DNA of 34,711 nt, taken from positions 1,017,469 through 1,052,179 of the forward strand of contig BLXT01005946.1 in NCBI GenBank assembly GCA_019648995.1, given 5' to 3'. Made by a program: the position numbers and the translations under genes. The notes beneath the pieces are model-generated. The model did no database searches, was not told the origin of the DNA, and saw only the letters and a list, made by a program, of their open reading frames with translations. Positions 23,901-32,900 of the stretch are shown piece by piece (the stretch's first letter is position 1; each line of letters starts with the position of its first letter). This DNA comes from Plakobranchus ocellatus. Lineage: Eukaryota > Mollusca > Gastropoda > Plakobranchidae.

Positions 23901-26900
23901 TTATGTGGCATACTGGCAATATCTTAGGAGCTAAAGTATTCTTAACCCAAAAATGTGCACAATGATTAGTTATTCACATTCCCATTACATGAGTTCAAAG
24001 TTCAGTGTCAGTGCCTTTGTTTGACTGTTGCTTTTCTTATTTTCAGTTCTAACATTGCTCTTTTCCCCTATTCTGCAGCAAGTCTTTGTCTAATTCCAAT
24101 TTCAATTCCACCCTTTGTAAGCCTTATTTATGAATGATAATTATGAATTATCCTCTCTCTCTCACTCTTCCCTCTCTCTCTATGATACACACACACTTTC
24201 TCTTTCTCCTAACTCTCTCTCCCAGTCTCTTCTTTCTCTGTCTCTATCCCATCTCTCCCCCCTTTCTCTTTCTAGATGTATCTGTGCTGTAGACAATTGG
24301 CAATCTCCTCGTACTAATGTAATACTGTTCCTGTCCATCTATCACACATGGTTTTTTTCCTGCTTGCATTTCAGTTAAGTTCCTGTGATTTATACAGACA
24401 GACTTTGCTTAATAAAAAACAAAAAAACTGAACTGTAGTCATCGGATAGTCATGTTTTGATATATGGCAGCTCTTAAGAAAAAATAAATGTTATATAATT
24501 TAAATCTCATTTTATAAAGATCATTCTTGATATTTTTTTGTAGAAAGCTTTCATATCCTCAGTCATGGGTTTAAATAAAGAATATTATAAATTAGGTTTT
24601 TAAAAGATTTTTTTTCATAAGAAGTTTTGTTTGCTGCTTTTAGACATTTGAACATCAAATGAATGTTTGTAAAGTACATACATATAAATGTAGGCACCAC
24701 TTAGAGAAGAACAAATATCTATCTTTTCCTATTGAGGTAAAACTTTTGAAAGGAACTGCTTTTGCTGGATATTTATTTGTACACACTCTCTGCAATGGTA
24801 AAAGGTTGAGCGTTCTTTTTTAATGTTTCAAATTTCTGTCTCTTTTCATCTTTATTTGGAAATATATGGTGTGGGTTACAACAGTCAAGGTTTTTGCATT
24901 TTTTTCCCTTCTTGTTAAGTTTCTTATTATATTATAATGGATTGATTTTTGCTGAAACTTTGAAAAAAAAAAATCTGCACAAAGAAGAAAGCAAAATAAT
25001 TTTGTTCTGTTGATAGTCCAGGGTTTTCGTGTTACTCTTTTACGCCAATTTTTAATAATTGTTAATACCTGCGAGGTAATCCTTCTTTCTTATTTATTTA
25101 ACCTTTTTGGCTGGTGATCGGTGATCTTTTGAGATTTTCCTTAACAGTATTTGTCTATTATTATTCTAAGAGTCAAAATGTCTGGTTTTTTTCCTCCTAC
25201 TGCTCATGTTGCTTATACATCTGTATAATATGAGACTTGCAAAGGGTGACTATTACTACTCTCAGATTCTGCATGAAACAAGGCTGCCAATATAAGGTCA
25301 TGCGTTAGGTCAGCAGCCTATAATGTAAAAAATGCTGCTTCATAGGAAAATCAGCATTTTCAAACTACAAGTTCTGAGAGGCAGCATAGGTGCTCAGCAG
25401 TGGCAGAGGGATGTCTTGTATCAACCTGAGAAGACTGTTAAAGTTCTCAAGGAAATATGATACTTTAGAGAAAAAACATTAGGGGCGAGGAAGGTCAAGT
25501 GGATAGGGGCAGACACCTTTTTTTTAAAAGGTAGAATTTTGTTTATAATTAATGGCACAGAAAAATGATTATGTGGAAGGAGTGGGGCTATTCTAGATAA
25601 AGAAAAATTGATTAAAAAAGAATGGGAACCAGTGAATTCCTGAAGAAGGTAGTTTTATGAGCAGGATTTCAAGCATTGGTGACACAATGGCAAAAGAATT
25701 GTCCCTGAAATCTGCAGGAATTTTTCTATATGGGATTTGAGTTTGAGCTTTCCTGCAATATCTCACTTGACTGCAGCCAAAAGTCTATGATCACCTGATG
25801 GTAAACAGGCTATGCACAAAAAAAAAAAAACGTAGCAAGTCCTTCTTAAGACTGAGAAAGGTAACCATTCTCCACTATCATGCCTCAATTAAAGAAACTG
25901 ATATAACATAAGAAATGAAAGAGACAGTAAAAAGGCAAAAGGTAATAGAGCCCATGCTGAATGAAGATTCTACATGAAGTGCAAAGTCTGCACATGACAG
26001 GAAGTACCACATTCACAGCAAAAGGGAATTAATGAGAAAGGAAACAGGCTGCAACCTTTCAATATAAATCCAATGAATATTTACTAAAACTAAAGTGATA
26101 ATCATTAGATCAGTCATACAGAGAGCTTGCAAGGCTTGGAAAAATAAAGATTTTGAGGGGATATGTCTCATAGGATTTTAGAAGCATGAGGTTACTAGCA
26201 AGGAAATATTGTCCATGGCAGGAGTAAATTGTATATTGGAGAAGGACTAAAAGATCTGCTGAAGATGGTTGAGTCACATTCTGGGAATGGAAAAGGACTT
26301 CACCTTATTGCCTTAAAACCAGACTACTTAATGCATGAAAAAAGAGATCTGACCAAGTGATGTACGGAAGGAGACAGAGCTTGATTAGCAGAGGAGGGCT
26401 GGCAAAACGATGATGATTTAAATGGCTGGCATAAGACAGGGTGAAATGAAGAAAGTTTTTTGCAGCCCTATGCTCCAAAAACGCACACACAAAACAAGAG
26501 GAAGAATATAATTGTGTTTTAGTGACACCATTATGGAAGAGGTTTTTTTTTTAAAACAGGTTTCACCTGTAGTTTTTTGAAGTGCAAAAAAGTGGAAAGA
26601 ATTATTGCAAAACAGCCTTGTAAACATTTTTTTAAAGCACCCTTGTTAAGCGGAAATAAAAGTTTCTTAATCCTAAGCTTGAGTATATCTAGATAATTTG
26701 ATGTCTTACTTTGTGATCCTTAAGACATGGTTTTGCATATTTACAATCAACATGTGAAGCTTTTGTCCTGTGTTCAAATATAGTGTTCAACAAAGTTTTG
26801 TCTCTAATGGCTAGGACATAACTAAAAAGAAAGACCATAATTAATCTAATTAATCTTCACACAAAATTGTTTCTTGAATTAGGTTAAAAAAGAAAAACTA

Positions 26901-29900
26901 AATCAGACAATATGATGGAGAGTCTTGAAGATGATTATTTACTTTGTGGGTAAAGGAAAACAAATAAAGACATTTTAATTGTTGTTATTATTTTATTGAT
27001 TATATAGTTTGTAAGTAGCACTTAAGTGTGGTTCAATTTTTGTATGGTGCTAACAGATTGACATATATTTTTTGTCTCTACAGCCTTCAACAAAGGATTT
27101 GTCAAAAACACTGGATTGTCTTTAAATCTAGCCATCATCCGTGCACTGTTTGTGAAGAAAGCTATTCACACATGGCGTAACCGTGTAGTCACATTGGTCC
27201 AGCTCCTTTTGCCTGTAATCTTTACCATTCTTGGACTCGCGGCAGATGAGGGACGCCCTGATACTCAGACAGTCGAGCCACCCTTGATCCTAAATTTAGA
27301 ACCATTTGGTCGGTCATACATACCCTATACTGCAGGACTGAACTCTACTACAGTGGACAATGATTTTGCTGAACTTTACAAAAAACAGTTTGGTAACTCA
27401 GAGATTCCAGAGATGTTTGAAATAGGGAAAACCCCTGTAAGTAACAGTGCAAAAACGGGGGGGGGGAAGTTGTAGAGGTTAAGAGCTAGGGGAGATATTG
27501 GCTCTTGATATTGGTGAAAAGTGAAAGGGTAAATTGGTGCTTATTAGTACGATATATTTATTCAGTTTTTGTTATCATTTTAGCAGACTTATATGCATAT
27601 AAATGTCATTGTCATATATATCAATAATTGATTGTTTGAGAAGTATTTCAAAAGATTTTCTTTGATTGTGAAGGAAATTGAATACAGCTTTGAAATTGTG
27701 CCATATATGCTAATATTGTTTGCTGTAGCTTCCATGTAAATTAATGCACTCATGTTATCTTTCAAATGTCCTCAAATGTCCTTGAAAGTAGAACACTCTA
27801 TTTGTGGACCTCAGTCTGTATCTGCACCATGTAAATCACCACCATCAGCTTCAAGTTTTTTTCCCTTGATATGTAATTTTTGAGGAGGAAATAGATGAAA
27901 TTAAATGAATATGGCAAATCAGTAACATTTTGCGATCCTCACATATGTTCAGACTATTCCTTGGAGTTTCAAAGGATGCAAGACACAAAGTTTTTCAGTA
28001 CAAACATCTATTCTGGAATACAACTTTATGTCATTTGATGAGCAAAACGGAGTAATACTTCTAATCAATAGAAGTGGTTCGGTCATGGAAGTTTTTTTAG
28101 TGTCCCAAAACACAATGAGCGGTAATCTTTTGGTTGATTTGTATTTAAAACACACAATCTTCAAATTTACAATATACTAATGTGATATCCAGATTTTTAG
28201 GACCTATGAAAGAGCATTGTTCTTAACCAGGCTATAGTTTACAGATTTTAAAGTATTGAAATGCAGTGGAAACATAAGTAATTAAATTAGGAATTCTATT
28301 ATCTATAAAAGAATAATATTTTGACTTTAAACAGCAGCGTACAATCTCATTGTGCATATGCACATGCTCACAGAGAGATAGATACATGGAGATGAAGAGA
28401 CTGAGATAAGAGGAATGCCCAAATTTTTATATTTTATGCTACAATTATCTTTCAGTACAACACATTTGATAACTACACATTAAAAAGAGCATCCGATCTA
28501 GGCACATCCACCTTCAACAGAGAAATGGTTATTGGTATGAGTGTGATTGACCCTACTGGATCTGAGACATCTGCTGCAGTGGCTTTCTATAATGGTCAGC
28601 CTTACCATGCAAAGGGCATCGCTGTAAGAATTTGTTCCCTGTTCAGAATCGTTTAAGTTTATTATCAATCAACTCTTAAAAAGTCTAGCTTACTGCAGAC
28701 TAATCCTTAATTAATTGTTAAATATATATATATATATGAGATTTATGATTCATTTTATGAAAGTAAGTCCTGAAAGGAGGCTATCCTATGTTGCTCTGGT
28801 TTTCAGAAATAACTTCTTGCTTTTTGATAATGAAAACAAATGCTAATCCCTGAAAAGAGGCTCTGTTTAAATCTGAGCAAATCAAGAAGTAGATGAACAG
28901 CAGCTCTTGTCTAAATCACAGCATAGAATTTTAGGTAACTTAGCTGCTAGTTATGACCTGGGTTTTAGAGTATTGCGCCCGGGGTCAGTGCTTGTTTAGA
29001 ACTGTGTTTAATGATGATGCAATTAGCCCTGCCCTAGATTTGAGATCTGTATATGAAAGAAAAAAGAGGAGGCTTTCTGTCTTATGTATTTGTAGTGTGT
29101 ACTTATCTATATCTTACCTGGTTTCACTAAATGCTAAAATCTTGACCTCTCTTGCAAATTTTGAAACTGACTCCATTGGGCCTGTAATTTTTAAGATTTT
29201 ACCCCAAAGATAACCAAAATACATCTGCCTGACTAGCTATTTTAGTGTCTAACCTGTGTGCAGCATCTTCTAGTAATTTGTGATGTTTTAAAACTATGTC
29301 TTGTAAAATGTGCAAATAAGGTGGACTGACGCGATCGAACTCTATATGTCTATCATTGTTGTGTGTTGTGAGTTGTAAAACTTAGCAACATCTTTTTTCT
29401 TCCCATCTCAAAGCTGCATAACGGATTTATTATTGGGGAGTAAGCTTGCAGGTGACCTGGGTTGATGCAAAGCTCGTCGTGGCATCAGGCACCATAGATA
29501 AGGATAAGTGCCTTGTGGCCCTAAATTCCGTTAGTGTTCTTCGTTCAGAGAAGAAAATTTTGTCTTTTTTTTGTTCGTTCTGTTTTAAAGAGAAAAGAAA
29601 AAAAATCAATGGGCCTTTTACTGAGGGAAATGCCTCCACTGAAAGGGGTTGGGCAATTTTTTTAGGCCTAAACAGGTGGATCTTGGGTCACTTTATCTGG
29701 ATCTAGGATTGAGTCTAAATTAGCCAAGAGTGAAGATCGTTATGAATTTGTTAATGAAACACTAACCACTGAGAAGATTTTCACGCATTTCTAGTTTGTG
29801 CTGTTTGTGTGTGGGTGTGTTTCTTTGACACGAGTTAGACTTTGTGCACTGACTGTGAATGAGCAAAACTTGTGTTCTGTAAGACAAGTTAGGCATAGCT

Positions 29901-32900
29901 TGTCACCACTCTACCTTGCAGGTGTGTTTATTTAATTGTCCATTTCTCAGATTTGAGGCTTGTTATCAACAGGGATAGTTGGAAAGGAGTAAATTTTGCC
30001 AAGCGCTTCATAGCGCTTGGCAAGCCTGCCATCTGTGATTGGCATTAAAGCCAGCTAGACTTAGTATCCTTTGGGACACCGGTCAGTAGGGGCGGACAGA
30101 AAAGGGTGCATTTTCTGTGAAGAAGCAACTGCAAACGTATTTGTTCCTGCACAGATCTGGTGTTCAATGATATACGATGGGGTTTACTAGCATGGAGAGG
30201 GAAGTGAAAGGGAAATGGGACACAGTGAGTGATTGTGTATGGCTGCTGTTTATCAACATTGTTATTTGATGAGATTCTAATGATGTAAGACATAATATAG
30301 GTAGAATAAGGAGTGTGATTTAAGTTATACTCTTCTAAATTCCTTGTAAATTCCAAGGTGATTTTGGTACCCTTCAAGGGCAAATAATTCGACAGATCAA
30401 TCTTAACAGTGTGAAAAAGTTTGACGAAAGAGTTGAACACATATAAAATCACATGGAAGGAATTGGCCCTTAAAAACAGAGTAATTCAAACAATTTGTGA
30501 TTTCAAAGAATCCATCCTTAACATAACCATATTCAGATATATTCAGATATTCTTTAACTATGAGCTTTGAGAACAGCCCTATTTATGTGAATATCTTTGA
30601 AAAAGTTTTTTTTAATGATTTTTCCCTTCTCTGAAAGTCATCAAACAACTTAAGGGGAGGTGGGGAGGGGTGAAGAAGTAATAGCAGTTTTGCTTTCGTT
30701 TTCATAATTCTTTAGTGATATAAGTTTATTTTCTGATTGAAAATTTATTTTATTATTATTTTTAATATATAGAAGGTTGTTTTATTGAACTTTCAGAATA
30801 TTTTTTTTATTCATTACCAGCAATTTTCTATGGTCTTAATTTTCTGTTCCTTTTTACTTACTTATTTTTTACTGACAAGTAGGTACACAATTTGATACAA
30901 CAGTCAAGGACATTGTGCTGACAATATGTCTGATTTTTTTTTATTTTAAACAAATGAAAGCATTGTGCTCTTTCTCAATCAGAATATCTAAAATATGCAA
31001 ATTGTTGTTATTGTAAATTTGTTAAATTTTTGTCTTTTTTGTTCCATTTTATAAAAAAAGGTTCTGATTGTTTGAAGAATTAGTTGTAAAGATTATGAAC
31101 AAAATTGGAATTGAATTTATTAATAACTTTTCAAGTCTTAGAAATTTGAAAACAATAGTTGGAAATTCGAAATGGTCACTTTATCTGTGACAGATCTCAG
31201 ATATATTTTCAGATATGACCTAATATTCTCTCTGCCAGGATACTTAAAAAGAGTCTCAGCATTTGGCATTGATACCATAAAATATGAATTTAGATTGCTA
31301 CTACTTATGCTCTTTACCATAACATCAAAGAAAGTAGTTTCCATTTTCCCTCTTTGTTTTTGGCGTCGTGGGCAAAGATTTTGATGAAAATACTTGGTTG
31401 TGAAATTTTGTTTGCCTTTTTGCCTGTATGGTAGAACTTTTTTTGTGTGATGGAGTTTGCTCCAATCTGAGATAGAAATATATGAGGAAGAATAGAGAAA
31501 ATAGATGTATCATGAAAACAGGACAAATTTGAGTAGTAAGAGTTAGATATATAGAAGTAGATATGTCTTGAGACCAATCCTAATGAACAAATGTCACTTG
31601 TGGTAAATTGGATAGATCTATCAAACTAACAATCAAATTAACTAGCTTAGACCAAAAGATTAATTCAAATAAGTCCCCTCTCTCTTTCTCTTTCCCTTTC
31701 AAGTAACAATAGTTGGTACAGTAACAAAAGACTTTTGCGGCTTGAAATAAGAAAAAATATAAAAAGTTGAATTGGCAAATTAGTGGGGGTAGATGACCCA
31801 GGAAATACAAAGACAAAATTCGCAGGATAAACTCTTTTTTTTTTCAAGATAAAAGGACACAACTTGACATCAAAAAAGCTTTTAAAATACCTTTAGACAA
31901 AAAATTAGATAAGCTTTTGGGACATGATTAATTAATACATGATAGTTAAATGGTGATTTTAAACAACAATATCAATTATGGTAGATAACAACCTGACATC
32001 AGTATTTTGCCTGTAGCTCAGCTACATTTGCTGTGTGTTTGGTAAATGCATCACATTTAAGCACTTTGTCACTTTGTAACAATGAATGTGACAAAGTGCA
32101 GTCACTTTTAAAAATCTAAAATGTTTTACATTCTCAAGAGAGAACTTATTTTTTATCAGAGTTTGGGTTACATAGGGCATTCCTCTTCCACCGACTGCAA
32201 GAATATGACAGACTTGCCAACTTTCCGTTTTGCCCACAGAAAATTCCTGTGGTGCCCATAAATTCCGTTTTCTGGGCTGCTATGCTAAATTTTGTTCAAC
32301 GATCCTGGTGGAAAGAAAAAAAATTCACTCATTTATCCTTTGGATCAATGCGATATCAACAAACGATGCAAATTCATTGTATTCATTATCTATATAAGTT
32401 GCATTTAACAATATTTTTTTATTATCGACATGACCCAAGTATCCATTTTGTGTTCTAAAACATTTATTCAACATGCTGTGTAAGGGAACTGGGTAACTTC
32501 TGTGTTACCGATATGTCACAGTGCTACATGTCCCTGTAGTCATGAATCCGACTCTTATGTCATTGATGCTTGTTGTCAAAGCAAAGATATGTGCATGTAG
32601 CGCTCAGTTGCAAACATTGAAGTAACATAGAAGGAGGGACCTCACATCACATTTAGAGTTTGCTCGCAATAATCTGATGGTACTAGATGGAGAAGCCACC
32701 ACTCTGCATCCCGGGGTGCCTGTCTGATTATTTCATTCTTTAATCTTTGTTGGCTTTTCTGCCCATGTCGCTAGACATGTAATTGCTAATGAGAAAGCCT
32801 GGCATAGCATATTAATAACATTATCTATAGCTGCATTACCATGCGATCTAGATTTCTGCAATCTTCACATAAAAGCTATAAGGGTGCTCAGTCAAGATTA

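Larger units (their letters stand above)
16897..27083 (+). other. 10.2-kb interval between core exons, holding phase-1 cassette exons
   Basis: The flanking core exons end and begin in phase 1, and joining them directly gives M-(S)-FNKGF in frame. Inside lie a duplicated 39-nt exon (18775-18813, 19715-19753) and a candidate 111-nt exon (21321-21431). The remainder is AT-rich, with poly-T runs (for example 20431-20448 and 22806-22823), a CT-rich microsatellite (24151-24273), and a more purine-rich, possibly decayed repeat region at about 25260-26460. No other gene is recognised. Confidence 0.85.

Noticed and set aside
24080-24117. 38-nt segment between TTCTGCAG and GTAAGC as another cassette exon
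   Set aside because: Its splice sites look good, but 38 nt breaks the frame: entering in phase 1 it leaves in phase 0, and the next core exon then reads into a stop after about 13 codons.
30045-30452. 135-codon minus-strand open frame as a gene
   Set aside because: No recognisable domain, composition or splice context. A frame of this size is possible by chance in an intron of over 5 kb.
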